DNA of 11,489 nt from an uncultured Saprospiraceae bacterium (GCA_938033975.1 CALHKJ010000240.1:1-11489); one strand, 5' to 3'; positions 1-7,358 are shown, counted from the stretch's first letter. Made by a program: numbers and translations. The notes: a model not told the origin generated them from the letters alone.

Positions 1-1
1 A

Positions 2-484
2 ATCTTCTCTCTTCAAAATCTATCAATCAATGCTGATACTTATCAATGGGTATATGGAGATCAAACAGCTAGTGGTGCAAACCCTACTTTTGATTTTGAG
101 ACACCAGGTGACCAAGAAGTTATGCTTACAGTAAGCAACAATAGCAATGGATGTGAGAATAGTATACTGAAAACAATTTCGCTCGATGGAGAAGACAAAT
201 CAGTTGAGTTACCAAATGTGTTTTCTCCAAACAGTGATTCGAGAAATGACTTTTTCAATTTCGGAGATGATCTAGCCGCCACTGATAATATAGATATTGT
301 AGAATTCAAAATTTACAATAGATGGGGGCAATTAATTTATGACAATGATACACCGGCTACAGGTTGGAATGGTTTTTATCAAAACAAAATAGCACCAGCA
401 GAGGTATATTCATATTTCATAGAGTATTCCATCAATGGATGTAACAATAAAACCAAAAAAGGTAATTTAACCTTGGTAAGATAA
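2..484 (+). CDS. 3' end of a PKD-type secreted protein with T9SS type B sorting domain (partial)
   Basis: The reading frame is open from the window edge (codons start at base 2) to TAA at 482-484, so only the last 160 residues are present and the true start lies upstream. Residues about 1-55 (IFSLQNLSINADTYQWVYGD onward, then TFDFETPGDQEVMLTVSN) look like the end of a PKD-type beta-sandwich, in which Y-x-W and G-D residues are typical. Residues about 68-160 match the gliding motility-associated / type B C-terminal domain of type IX secretion: the FSPNSDSRNDFF segment, IYNRWGQLIYDN, a GWNG turn, APAEVYSYFIEY, and the terminal KGNLTLVR. Such domains direct export through the type IX system; type B substrates are often large adhesins attached to, or released from, the cell surface. 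The catalytic or adhesive part, if any, is outside the window. A hairpin pair follows the stop. Type B sorting is confident; the PKD assignment is moderate. Confidence 0.9.
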   Translation: MFSLQNLSINADTYQWVYGDQTASGANPTFDFETPGDQEVMLTVSNNSNGCENSILKTISLDGEDKSVELPNVFSPNSDSRNDFFNFGDDLAATDNIDIVEFKIYNRWGQLIYDNDTPATGWNGFYQNKIAPAEVYSYFIEYSINGCNNKTKKGNLTLVR

Positions 485-508
485 AACTGATAGTCTAGAC
501 TATCGGTT
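485..508 (+). repeat. palindromic hairpin right after the type B secreted protein gene
   Basis: Bases 489-504 (GATAGTCTAGACTATC) form a perfect 16-base palindrome beginning four bases after the stop codon. In RNA the stem extends outward through a U-G wobble (488/505) and three further pairs (485-487 with 506-508), giving about ten pairs around a CUAG tetraloop. No U-tract follows, so alone it is a poor intrinsic terminator. It lies ten bases before a much stronger hairpin and may protect the 3' end of the mRNA or act with that terminator. A dimeric DNA-binding site is the alternative reading. Confidence 0.5.
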
Positions 509-517
509 GATGCTAGA

Positions 518-555
518 AAAATAGTGGCTTCAAAAAAGTTTGAAGCCACTATTTT
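518..555 (+). terminator. Rho-independent terminator, 17-bp perfect stem
   Basis: Bases 518-534 are perfectly complementary to 539-555, with a four-base loop (AAAG, 535-538). The right arm ends in TTTT followed by AATATTAAG, so the U-tract is built into the stem base, as is common in AT-rich Bacteroidota terminators. The left arm begins AAAATAG, so the structure could work in both directions. It separates the type B gene from the next secreted protein, whose start codon lies only 23 bases past the stem. The terminator is therefore also the upstream flank of that gene. Confidence 0.85.
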
Positions 556-578
556 AATATTAAGAAAAATCAATCAAG

Positions 579-1493
579 ATGAAACAACTTTTCTTCATCG
601 TCACCTTTCTCTTCCTATCAAAATTTGTTTGCTCCCAAACAGCCTCTTTCCCTATGGAACAAGGAAAATGGTGCTACAGTTATTATACAGAGGACAATAG
701 CCAATTTTATAACTGGGACGCTTGTATCCAAATTGTTTCTGACACCATCATCAATGATACAAGATATGCTTCAGCAAAAGCAGGCAATAGATTTAATTAC
801 TTCAATACTGTCGATACTTACATATTTAGAGAAGAAAATCATAGAGTATACATTTGGAACCAGGAAGAATCTACAGAGCATCTCATCTACGATTTTAACC
901 TAAACGTTCAGGATACGTTTGTTAGTAATTATTTTTGGTCAAGCAATGGAAATGATGCCACCATGATTGTTAGATCCATCGACACCCTCATCGGAATAGA
1001 CGGTGTACCTAGAAAAGAATACTATTTGGACAGCGACCCTTACAGTGGAGAGTACTACTCTACTTTTTGGCTAGAAGGAATTGGAGATGCCATATGGCCA
1101 TTCTTTGACCCTAACTATTTTGGAGGTACCTCACTAAGTGGTGGTTATAACTTTTTGTGTTTTTCAGATTCATTAGGAATTTCATTTTTAGCAGATTCAG
1201 TTTCAGAAGTGGATTGCTTGAATGCTTCCCCTGTGGGTAATATCATCCACAACATTGATATAAAAATATTTCCTAATCCTGCACAACAGTCAATTAAAAT
1301 TTCATCTCCTGATTATTTGATTAAAGAAGTAAGACTATACAATCTGCAAGGAGTGGCTATTTTTTCTACTTCCGTAAATGGCAATGAGGCAGAAATAGAA
1401 TTAAGTACCAATATCAAAGCTGGTGTTTACTTTTGTGAAATCATTACCAAGCAAAATCAAAGAAACTTTCAAAAAATCATAGTCTTTGACTAA
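579..1493 (+). CDS. secreted protein of unknown function with T9SS type A sorting domain
   Basis: 304 residues. An N-terminal signal peptide is clear (MKQLFFIVTFLFLSKFVCSQ, cleavage near residue 19/20). The middle, about residues 21-215, is rich in Tyr, Trp and Asp and carries WLEGIGDAIWPFF at about 164-176, a pattern seen in many uncharacterised Bacteroidota secreted proteins; I recognise no enzyme motif. Residues about 225-304 are a type A C-terminal sorting domain: IKIFPNPAQQSIKI at 228-241, VRLYNLQGVAIF at 251-262, then LSTNIKAGVYFCEI at 275-288 and a terminal strand IIVFD. The protein is therefore expected to cross the outer membrane by type IX secretion, with the domain removed at the surface. 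The ATG is the natural start because it opens the signal peptide. It follows the 518-555 terminator by 23 bases, and I see no convincing promoter there. Its function is unknown. Confidence 0.9.
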   Translation: MKQLFFIVTFLFLSKFVCSQTASFPMEQGKWCYSYYTEDNSQFYNWDACIQIVSDTIINDTRYASAKAGNRFNYFNTVDTYIFREENHRVYIWNQEESTEHLIYDFNLNVQDTFVSNYFWSSNGNDATMIVRSIDTLIGIDGVPRKEYYLDSDPYSGEYYSTFWLEGIGDAIWPFFDPNYFGGTSLSGGYNFLCFSDSLGISFLADSVSEVDCLNASPVGNIIHNIDIKIFPNPAQQSIKISSPDYLIKEVRLYNLQGVAIFSTSVNGNEAEIELSTNIKAGVYFCEIITKQNQRNFQKIIVFD

Positions 1494-1553
1494 AGGCTGA
1501 ACAAGTATTACTAATAAAACTATCTTTTTATCTTAGCAATGTAAAGCAGAGAT

Positions 1554-1844
1554 ATGAAGGAAAATAATTTTCTAGATCTAGAACCCAAAAAGCTCAAAAG
1601 TACTTTTGGAATAATCGCTTGCATTATTGCTGCATTATGGTTGAGCTTAGTTATCCTCCCAGGCTATCTGAGAATATATCCTTTCTACAACCTTGCTGAT
1701 TTGATACCAATCCAAATGGCAGGAACTGCCTTTGCAATTGTATCCTTACGGAAAAAAGAACCAAAAAGGATTTTGTATTTAATTGGCTTAATCATCAATG
1801 GCATTGGCTTTCTATATTTTCTTTTAGATACAATATTTTATTAA
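1554..1844 (+). CDS. small membrane protein with three predicted helices, unknown function
   Basis: 96 residues. Three hydrophobic stretches are visible: about residues 18-38 (FGIIACIIAALWLSLVILPG), about 47-65, and about 74-94 (LYLIGLIINGIGFLYFLLDT). A basic patch (PKKLK) precedes the first and a second basic loop (RKKEPKR, 66-72) lies between the second and third, consistent with an inner-membrane protein whose N-terminus and second loop face the cytoplasm. I recognise no family. It stops two bases before the AHSA1-like gene, so the two are almost certainly cotranscribed. The upstream gap from 1494 has T-rich TATCTTAG at 1529-1536, one mismatch from the Bacteroidota -7 element, but no matching -33 element. 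Coding status rests on composition, hydropathy and tight spacing. Confidence 0.75.
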   Translation: MKENNFLDLEPKKLKSTFGIIACIIAALWLSLVILPGYLRIYPFYNLADLIPIQMAGTAFAIVSLRKKEPKRILYLIGLIINGIGFLYFLLDTIFY

Positions 1845-1846
1845 AA

Positions 1847-2275
1847 ATGGAAGAACCAATTATCATCAAAAAAATATTTGCAGTAAGCAAAGAAAAACTT
1901 TGGTCAGCACTGACTGATATAAAAGAAATGAAACTTTGGTTTTTTGAAATTCTGGAAGACTTCAAACCAGAAATAGGTTTCACAACCCAGTTCTTAATTA
2001 CCAATGAAGGAAGAAATTTCACACATATTTGGAAGGTCACCGAAGTGGTGCCCTATCAGAAAATTACAACCAACTGGACTTTTACAGAATACGAAGGAGA
2101 TTCATTTGTAAGCTTTATCATCGCCGAAAAAGACAATGGACTTGAATTAACACTACATGCTGAAGTAACCAAGAGTTTTCCAAGTGACATCCCAGAATTC
2201 AAACGTGAAAGTGGTGTTGGAGGTTGGGAATATTTTATCAACCAAAGACTATCTGATTACCTAAATAAAAATTGA
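1847..2275 (+). CDS. AHSA1/SRPBCC-domain protein
   Basis: 142 residues, the usual length of a single-domain AHSA1-like member of the START/SRPBCC helix-grip superfamily. Visible hallmarks are the opening strand and first helix (IIIKKIFAVSKEKLWSALTD, residues 5-24), followed by a WF pair at 31-32, the strand segment IWKVTEVVPYQKITTNW at 61-77, the strand LELTLHAEV at 99-107, and the C-terminal helix GWEYFINQRLSDYL at 126-139 that closes the ligand cavity. It lacks a signal peptide and should be cytoplasmic. Family members bind hydrophobic ligands or serve unknown roles; the name comes from the Hsp90 activator Aha1, but chaperone function should not be assumed. The gene lies two bases after the small membrane protein gene, so they probably share one transcript. 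The stop codon falls inside the left arm of an inverted repeat. Confidence 0.88.
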   Translation: MEEPIIIKKIFAVSKEKLWSALTDIKEMKLWFFEILEDFKPEIGFTTQFLITNEGRNFTHIWKVTEVVPYQKITTNWTFTEYEGDSFVSFIIAEKDNGLELTLHAEVTKSFPSDIPEFKRESGVGGWEYFINQRLSDYLNKN

Positions 2276-2315
2276 GAGCGGAGCACTTAATGCCAGACCA
2301 AAGCTCCACTCTCAA
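2272..2315 (+). repeat. 13-bp inverted repeat overlapping the AHSA1-like stop codon, possible terminator
   Basis: TTGAGAGCGGAGC at 2272-2284 pairs with GCTCCACTCTCAA at 2303-2315 with one mismatch (C2279/A2308) and an 18-base loop. The TGA stop (2273-2275) is within the left arm. The stem is GC-richer than its surroundings, as in a transcript-ending hairpin, but the downstream sequence (ACAAACAATTTGATCGTTTT) has no immediate U-tract. It is likely a weak terminator or mRNA-stabilising hairpin. The rest of 2316-2524 is AT-rich, without a recognisable gene, RNA or clear promoter. Confidence 0.5.
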
Positions 2316-2524
2316 ACAAACAATTTGATCGTTTTATACCATTCACCTTTAAGATTCATTCCAAGACTTTTTTACTTAGTCCATAGACATCTTATTTTTT
2401 CGTCATGACTTACTAGTGACTTGTGAGCAATTAGCTAAAAAATATACTTCCAAGCTTTCGTTTTTCAAGAATTAATTTTTAATGATTAAGAGTTATCTTG
2501 CCATTAAATAATACAATTGCAAAA

Positions 2525-2863
2525 ATGGCATACAATGAACATCAAGCAGACCGAATAAGAGCAAGGCTCAAACATATCAAAGAGCTCAAAGAACTAAAGA
2601 TGATGGGTGGACTTATTTTTATGGTCAATGAAAAAATGTGTGTCGGGATTGATATAGATAAAAAAACATCACACGATCGATTAATGGTGAGAGTAGGCAA
2701 ATTGGCTTATATGGATCTCTTGAATAAAAAAGGTAGCCGCAAGATGGATTTCACTGGAAAACCAATGCGAGGATTTCTTTTCATCGAACCGGAAGGCTTT
2801 GATATGGAAGAAGATCTTGATTTCTGGATTGAAAAAGCCTTAGAATTTAATACCTTGCTATAA
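2525..2863 (+). CDS. TfoX N-terminal domain protein
   Basis: 112 residues from the ATG at 2525. A TTG nine codons upstream would add MPLNNTIAK, but those residues look non-conserved and the ATG gives the usual family start. The TfoX_N fold is supported by KMMGGLIFMVNEKMCVGI at 25-42 (typical K-M-x-G-G...M-V-N-x-K-M...G-I pattern), LMVRVG at 53-58, and the KPMRGFLFIEPE segment at 79-90. Only the N-terminal domain is present; the helical C-terminal domain of the gamma-proteobacterial competence regulator Sxy/TfoX is missing, so a competence role should not be inferred. Stand-alone proteins of this type are widespread and of unknown function. Its TAA overlaps the ATG of the aminotransferase (TAATG at 2861-2865), implying translational coupling. 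Confidence 0.85.
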   Translation: MAYNEHQADRIRARLKHIKELKELKMMGGLIFMVNEKMCVGIDIDKKTSHDRLMVRVGKLAYMDLLNKKGSRKMDFTGKPMRGFLFIEPEGFDMEEDLDFWIEKALEFNTLL

Positions 2864-3996
2864 TGGAAAGTCAAAAACACTTATTTCAATTAGACAATTC
2901 GATACACTATCTCAACAATGCCTATAAGGCTCCACTTTTGAAATCTGGAGAAGAAGCAGCGATCAAGGCATTACAAAGAGGACGTACTCCTTCCAATATT
3001 AGTGTTGATGACTTTTTTGATGAAGTAACAGAAGTCAAGAGATTGTATGCACAACTGATCAACGCCGGGTCTGACCAGATAGCCATGACTCCATCTACTT
3101 CATATGCCTTTGCCAACATCTTACATAACATCCCTGCCAAACCAGGAGGTAAGGTAATCACTGTAAAAGATGAATTTCCTTCAGATGTATTTGCTGCACA
3201 AGCTTGGTGTCATAAAAATAAAAACGAACTTCACTTTGTAGGACCAAACTCAAATCACAGATCAGAAATTTCTACAAGCTGGAATCAAAATATCTTGGAC
3301 CAGATAAATGAGAACACTTCTTTCGTCATCATGTCATCTATTCATTGGTCAAATGGTGTGAAATTTGACCTAAAGAAAATTGGAAATAAATGTGCTAAAT
3401 TTGGAGCTAAACTGGTTGTCGATGGAACACAATCAGTCGGCACTCAACCCATTGATGTTAATGATTGTAAAATCAATGCACTTGTCACTGCTGCTTATAA
3501 ATGGTTACTCGGTCCATATAGCCTAGGTATGATGTATCTTGATGAAAGTTTTAACCATGGCAACCCTATAGAAGAATCTTGGATGAACCGATCCAATGCG
3601 AAAAACTTTAGTAGTCTCACTAGCTATGATGAAAACTATAGACCTGGAGCTGGCAGATATAGCATAGGAGAAGCCAGCAACTTTATCCTTATGCCAATTG
3701 CTAAAGCGGGATTGACGCAAATTATTGAATGGGAACCAGAGGCAATCCAGAGTTATGACAAGAATCTAACTGCACCACTTTATGAATACCTCAACTTAGA
3801 AAACAATGGTGACTTTGCCAACCATCTCTTTTCTTTACCCATACCTGAAAGGATCAACAAAGAAAAACTAAAAGAGAACATTGAGAAAAGGAAAATAATA
3901 GTATCACAAAGAGGAGAATCAATCAGAGTATCTGTCAATGTGTTTAATAATGAAGCGGACATTCAAGCATTGATTGAAGCAATTGACGCATCCTAA
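2863..3996 (+). CDS. class V aminotransferase-fold PLP enzyme
   Basis: 377 residues, close to the normal length for the aminotransferase class V family (cysteine desulfurase, isopenicillin N epimerase and kynureninase-like enzymes). The Schiff-base lysine is K213 in AAYKWLLGPYSLG. D187 in LVVDGTQSVG should hold the pyridine nitrogen of PLP, and MTPSTSYAFANIL at 75-87 supplies the phosphate and ring contacts typical of the fold. SSIHWSNGVKFDL at 158-170 is the usual segment before the PLP aspartate. RPGAGRYSIGEASNF, near residues 260-275, matches the substrate/dimer-contact region. No signal peptide: cytoplasmic. The exact reaction (transamination, beta-elimination, desulfuration or epimerisation) cannot be read from sequence; I see no clear catalytic-loop cysteine of a typical desulfurase. 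It is coupled by TAATG to the TfoX-domain gene and ends one base from the convergent DUF4249 gene. Confidence 0.9.
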   Translation: MESQKHLFQLDNSIHYLNNAYKAPLLKSGEEAAIKALQRGRTPSNISVDDFFDEVTEVKRLYAQLINAGSDQIAMTPSTSYAFANILHNIPAKPGGKVITVKDEFPSDVFAAQAWCHKNKNELHFVGPNSNHRSEISTSWNQNILDQINENTSFVIMSSIHWSNGVKFDLKKIGNKCAKFGAKLVVDGTQSVGTQPIDVNDCKINALVTAAYKWLLGPYSLGMMYLDESFNHGNPIEESWMNRSNAKNFSSLTSYDENYRPGAGRYSIGEASNFILMPIAKAGLTQIIEWEPEAIQSYDKNLTAPLYEYLNLENNGDFANHLFSLPIPERINKEKLKENIEKRKIIVSQRGESIRVSVNVFNNEADIQALIEAIDAS

Positions 3997-3997
3997 A

Positions 3998-4831
3998 CTA
4001 CTCAATTGTAACGGTCTTTCTCTCTACATCGGACATGATAAATTGACCCACTGCCCCACCTGTAACATTGGTTGGAACATTTGCAGGCGCGCCATCAAAA
4101 AGACCTCCTCTAAATTCAGTCTCCAAAAGAATGGCATTCAGGTTTTCAAAATCTGCCTTTGTAATTGAAAACATTTCAAACGTGATTTGATCACCTGGCT
4201 CAGCATAAAAGGTGAAAAACTCTGCATCCCCGATATAACTACCATTTACGATATCATCACTTGTGAAAAACCAATCAATCAATGTCTCAGTAAAATACTC
4301 ACCATTGATCAGCATTTTAAAAATATAATGATCGTCTTCTGTTGCAGGCTCCTGAAAAAATGGTATCACAGAATAATTATCAGGAAAATCTTCTTCTTCA
4401 TCTTGACCCGGAAATACTGGCGGCTCAAATTCTAAAACCTGTATAGAATCTAGCTTTGTCAATATTGGAAGCTCCGTAGTACCAACATAAGTTTTACCAT
4501 CATAATCAATATCCAATGTGTATGACTTTCCTTCCTCCCCGTAATAATCAGCTGGAGTATGATATTTTCCGGGCGCCATTTCCGAAAGGTTTACCACATT
4601 GCTACCATCTGTAATGGATACAACTGCTCCTTGTGCTGGTTCTGGAAAACCTGTCCCAAAATAATCCTTGGTCAAGCTCAAATCAATTACATGCTCTACC
4701 GTATCTGTAGTCACAAATGCATCCACAACCAATCTAATATTATCATCAGAATTCAAATCTAATTCAATGGGCTCAGTACATGAACTAACAATAAAAACCA
4801 AGGCCATAATATATATAACTATCTTTTTCAT
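3998..4831 (-). CDS. DUF4249-family lipoprotein, partner of the TonB-dependent receptor
   Basis: 277 residues with a lipoprotein signal peptide: MKKIVIYIMALVFIVSSC, lipobox VSSC with the acylated Cys at 18. The mature N-terminus TEPIELDLNSDD, the early strand NIRLVVDAFVTTD and the long Asp/Glu-rich loops are typical of DUF4249 proteins, which are beta-rich and regularly encoded beside TonB-dependent receptors in Bacteroidota. The acidic residues soon after the Cys resemble lipoprotein export signals for surface display, so it may sit on the outer leaflet over the receptor; that is inference. The gene starts three bases after the receptor stop (4835), indicating one operon. The final codons are separated from the convergent aminotransferase stop by one base, so there is no private terminator. 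Substrate unknown. Confidence 0.85.
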   Translation of the reverse strand: MKKIVIYIMALVFIVSSCTEPIELDLNSDDNIRLVVDAFVTTDTVEHVIDLSLTKDYFGTGFPEPAQGAVVSITDGSNVVNLSEMAPGKYHTPADYYGEEGKSYTLDIDYDGKTYVGTTELPILTKLDSIQVLEFEPPVFPGQDEEEDFPDNYSVIPFFQEPATEDDHYIFKMLINGEYFTETLIDWFFTSDDIVNGSYIGDAEFFTFYAEPGDQITFEMFSITKADFENLNAILLETEFRGGLFDGAPANVPTNVTGGAVGQFIMSDVERKTVTIE

Positions 4832-4834
4832 TTC

Positions 4835-7159
4835 TTAAAATTTGAAGTTGTAAGTAACTGATGGAAGTATTGGGAAGATGTAGGTCTTCTCTGCTATTTG
4901 TTTATTTGGATTGTCTGGATCTTCACGGAAATTGATAGAGTATGCATTTTTTCTATTGTATACATTGTACACAGACACGTTCATATCCCAGAAGAATTTC
5001 CTTCCAACTTTCTCTTTGTTTTTTAATGTAAAACCGATATCTCCTCTATGGTAAGCAGGCATCCTTTCAGCATTCCTATCAGAATAAACAGGAACAGTCC
5101 ACCCATTGTACTCGTACTTACCTGTAGGAAAAGTTACCGCTCTCCCAGTGGCATATACCCAATTTGCCGAAAGGTCAATTCTTGGACTCAGTTCATAAGA
5201 CAATACTAAGCTTGCATCGTGAGTTTTATCCCAAGTAGCATTGTACCACTCACCATTATTGATCTCTGCAATTTTTCTCTCACTTTTAGAAAAAGTATAA
5301 CCTATCCAACCAGTCAATCTACCGCTGCTCTTCTTCAATAAAAACTCTGCTCCATAAGCTCTTGCCTCACCAAACCTCAGCTCTCCTTCGATAAATTGAT
5401 TCAACAAAAGTGCAGCATGATCTTTAAAGTCAATCGCATTTTGGATATCCTTATAATACACCTCTACAGAAGTCTCATAGGTGTTGTCTTGGAAATTATG
5501 AAAGTATCCCAATGCCACTTGATCAGCCAGTTGAGGCTTTACATTTGTAGATGAAGGAAACCAAATATCCAAAGGTGAACTAGAAATCCCATTAGATGCC
5601 AAGTGGATGTATTGAGCCATCCTGTTATAACTAGCCTTGATAGAATTATTTTCACCCAGCTTAAACCTTAGACCCAATCTCGGCTCTAGATTTCCAAATT
5701 GATTGTAGATTTCTCCCTTTTCATAAAAAGAGGTATCCTGAACCTGAAAATTTTCATCATAGGAATAAACATTCGAACCACCAGTGTTTGCAAAAACTGA
5801 ATAACGTAAACCATAGAGGGCTGTTATACCGTCAGTGATCTTTTGTTCATTGCTAAGATAAATAGCCCCTTCCAATGCCTCGCGATTATCAAGATCCAAT
5901 CCACCAAATATACTCTCGCCTACTCCCTCAATAACTCCTGGTTCAAACTCATGATCAGTTATCTGTGCTCCGAACTTCAAACTATTGTTTGAATTCAAAA
6001 AATAATTAAAATCAAGTTTGCCCGAAATATCTCGAATACTGGAATCCCACTTAAAGCCAGTTCCTGTATCACTAGATCCAAGACTATAATCGTAGTCACT
6101 ATATATGAATGTGAAATTTGAAAAAAGTCGATCGTTGTAGATATGATTCCACCTTGCTGTTCCTGTCTTATTCCCCCATTGTATCCTTGCCCCTCCTGCT
6201 TCAAAAACATCATCTCCAAAATAGCCAGATAAAAATATACGATCCTTTTCACCTATTTTATAGTTGGCTTTCGCATTCAGATCATAGAAGAAAACTTTGT
6301 TGTTACGGATAGACGTATCCTTTGCAAAACGTAGGAATTGATCAGCATAGGTTCTTCTACCCGCAACTATAAATGAACTTTCATTTTTCTTTAAAGGTCC
6401 TTCGACAGTAAGCCTTGAGGAAATAGTTCCAATTCCGCCTGTTGCTGCAAATCTCTTTTTATTTGCCTCATTCATTCTTACATCTAGAACTGAACTTAAT
6501 CGTCCTCCATATTCTGCCGGAATTCCTCCTTTATAAATCTCTACATTTTTAACAACATCCGGATTGAAAACAGAGAAGAAGCCTAAAAAGTGTGCAGCAT
6601 TATAAACCGTAGCCTCATCCAACAAAATTAGATTCTGATCAACAGATCCACCTCTTACATTAAAACCAGATTGACCTTCACCTGTAGCAGAAACTCCTGG
6701 CAATAATTGGATAGCCTTTATGATATCCACCTCCCCAAATACAGCAGGAATACTTTTAATCTTTGCAATTGAGATCTTTTCTTTACTCATCTCAATGCTT
6801 TCAATATTCTTATTTTTCTTTTCCGCAGTTATTACAACGTCGGTCAACTTGGTCCCTTCTTCATCTAGCTCAATATCCAATTTGATGTTTTCAACTAAGT
6901 TGATTTGTTTGGTGAAGTCTGCAAAACCAACATAACTGGACCTAAGAAAATATTCTCCTTCTGGTAAGGTGATGGAATAAAATCCATAAGCATTGGTGAC
7001 TGTACCGGTATTTATTTCTTCAATCAAAACATTGGCACCAATCAGACTTTCTCCTGATGATTTATCGAAAATAGTACCTGAGATGGTGTATTCATTCGCT
7101 TGCGCAAATATTGATGTTGCTGAAAATAAAATAAGGCAACTTAATAAAAGATTCTTCAC
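4835..7159 (-). CDS. TonB-dependent outer-membrane receptor with carboxypeptidase-like N-terminal domain
   Basis: 774 residues. Signal peptide 1-19 (MKNLLLSCLILFSATSIFA), then a CarboxypepD_reg-like domain at about 23-100 (YTISGTIFDKSSGESLIGAN, then YGFYSITLPEGEYFL). A TonB-box-like segment LTDVVITAEK lies at 105-114. The plug spans about 135-232, with LLPGVSATGEGQSGFNVRGG at 152-171, LILLDEATVYNAAHFLGFF at 177-195 and IYKGGIPAEYGGRLSSVLDV at 208-227. The remainder is a beta-barrel rich in aromatic strands and ends in TYNFKF with terminal Phe, as expected for Bam-dependent insertion. It imports an unknown ligand using TonB energy, probably with the DUF4249 lipoprotein three bases downstream. 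It is shorter than typical SusC transporters, and no SusD is nearby. Start: GTG at 7157-7159. There is no in-frame ATG, and the frame closes upstream at TAG 7208-7210; an ATG at 7159-7161 is out of frame and stops at once. Confidence 0.93.
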   Translation of the reverse strand: MKNLLLSCLILFSATSIFAQANEYTISGTIFDKSSGESLIGANVLIEEINTGTVTNAYGFYSITLPEGEYFLRSSYVGFADFTKQINLVENIKLDIELDEEGTKLTDVVITAEKKNKNIESIEMSKEKISIAKIKSIPAVFGEVDIIKAIQLLPGVSATGEGQSGFNVRGGSVDQNLILLDEATVYNAAHFLGFFSVFNPDVVKNVEIYKGGIPAEYGGRLSSVLDVRMNEANKKRFAATGGIGTISSRLTVEGPLKKNESSFIVAGRRTYADQFLRFAKDTSIRNNKVFFYDLNAKANYKIGEKDRIFLSGYFGDDVFEAGGARIQWGNKTGTARWNHIYNDRLFSNFTFIYSDYDYSLGSSDTGTGFKWDSSIRDISGKLDFNYFLNSNNSLKFGAQITDHEFEPGVIEGVGESIFGGLDLDNREALEGAIYLSNEQKITDGITALYGLRYSVFANTGGSNVYSYDENFQVQDTSFYEKGEIYNQFGNLEPRLGLRFKLGENNSIKASYNRMAQYIHLASNGISSSPLDIWFPSSTNVKPQLADQVALGYFHNFQDNTYETSVEVYYKDIQNAIDFKDHAALLLNQFIEGELRFGEARAYGAEFLLKKSSGRLTGWIGYTFSKSERKIAEINNGEWYNATWDKTHDASLVLSYELSPRIDLSANWVYATGRAVTFPTGKYEYNGWTVPVYSDRNAERMPAYHRGDIGFTLKNKEKVGRKFFWDMNVSVYNVYNRKNAYSINFREDPDNPNKQIAEKTYIFPILPSVTYNFKF

Positions 7160-7358
7160 ATGATTTATTTTAATGAGGGCATATATAATATAAGGTGCAT
7201 TAAATTCCTAAAAGGTTGCACTTCCCCATTTAATATTATAAAACTCTACGAAGATTACGTTTAATTGCAGGACATTGTTACCCTAACTTGGCTAATTCTG
7301 AGATTTATTCGACCAAAAGTCTTCTATATACGATCACAACAAGTCAAGTACTTAAGTT
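7160..7358. other. non-coding gap between the barrel-like gene and the TonB receptor gene
   Basis: About 200 bases. No ORF, RNA gene or strong hairpin is visible. It must hold the promoter of the TonB receptor unit if that unit is transcribed separately, but I find no convincing TTTG / TAnnTTTG pair on the minus strand. A weak GTGCA / TGCAC pair (about 7196-7200 and 7218-7222) is too short to call. Confidence 0.5.

Noticed and set aside
1529..1536. TATCTTAG as a promoter for the membrane protein / AHSA1-like pair
   Set aside because: No TTTG-like element at the proper distance upstream; too weak to list as a feature.
1847..2275. Hsp90 activator (Aha1) function
   Set aside because: Short AHSA1-like proteins share the fold but lack the Aha1 N-terminal domain; the name does not imply chaperone activity.
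2406..2422. TGACTT direct repeat at 11-base spacing around ACTAG
   Set aside because: Only six bases per copy in AT-rich non-coding DNA and over 100 bases from the next gene; chance is likely.
2498..2524. TTG start giving a longer TfoX-domain protein
   Set aside because: The extra nine residues look like AT-rich leader sequence; the ATG at 2525 gives the typical family N-terminus.
2525..2863. Competence regulator TfoX/Sxy
   Set aside because: Only the N-terminal domain is present and no competence gene is nearby.
4187..4435. Open frame on the plus strand inside the DUF4249 gene
   Set aside because: It is antisense to a well-supported gene, has no domain pattern and shows no start context; the same holds for other antisense frames, such as 61-309, 2922-3161 and 8357-8602.
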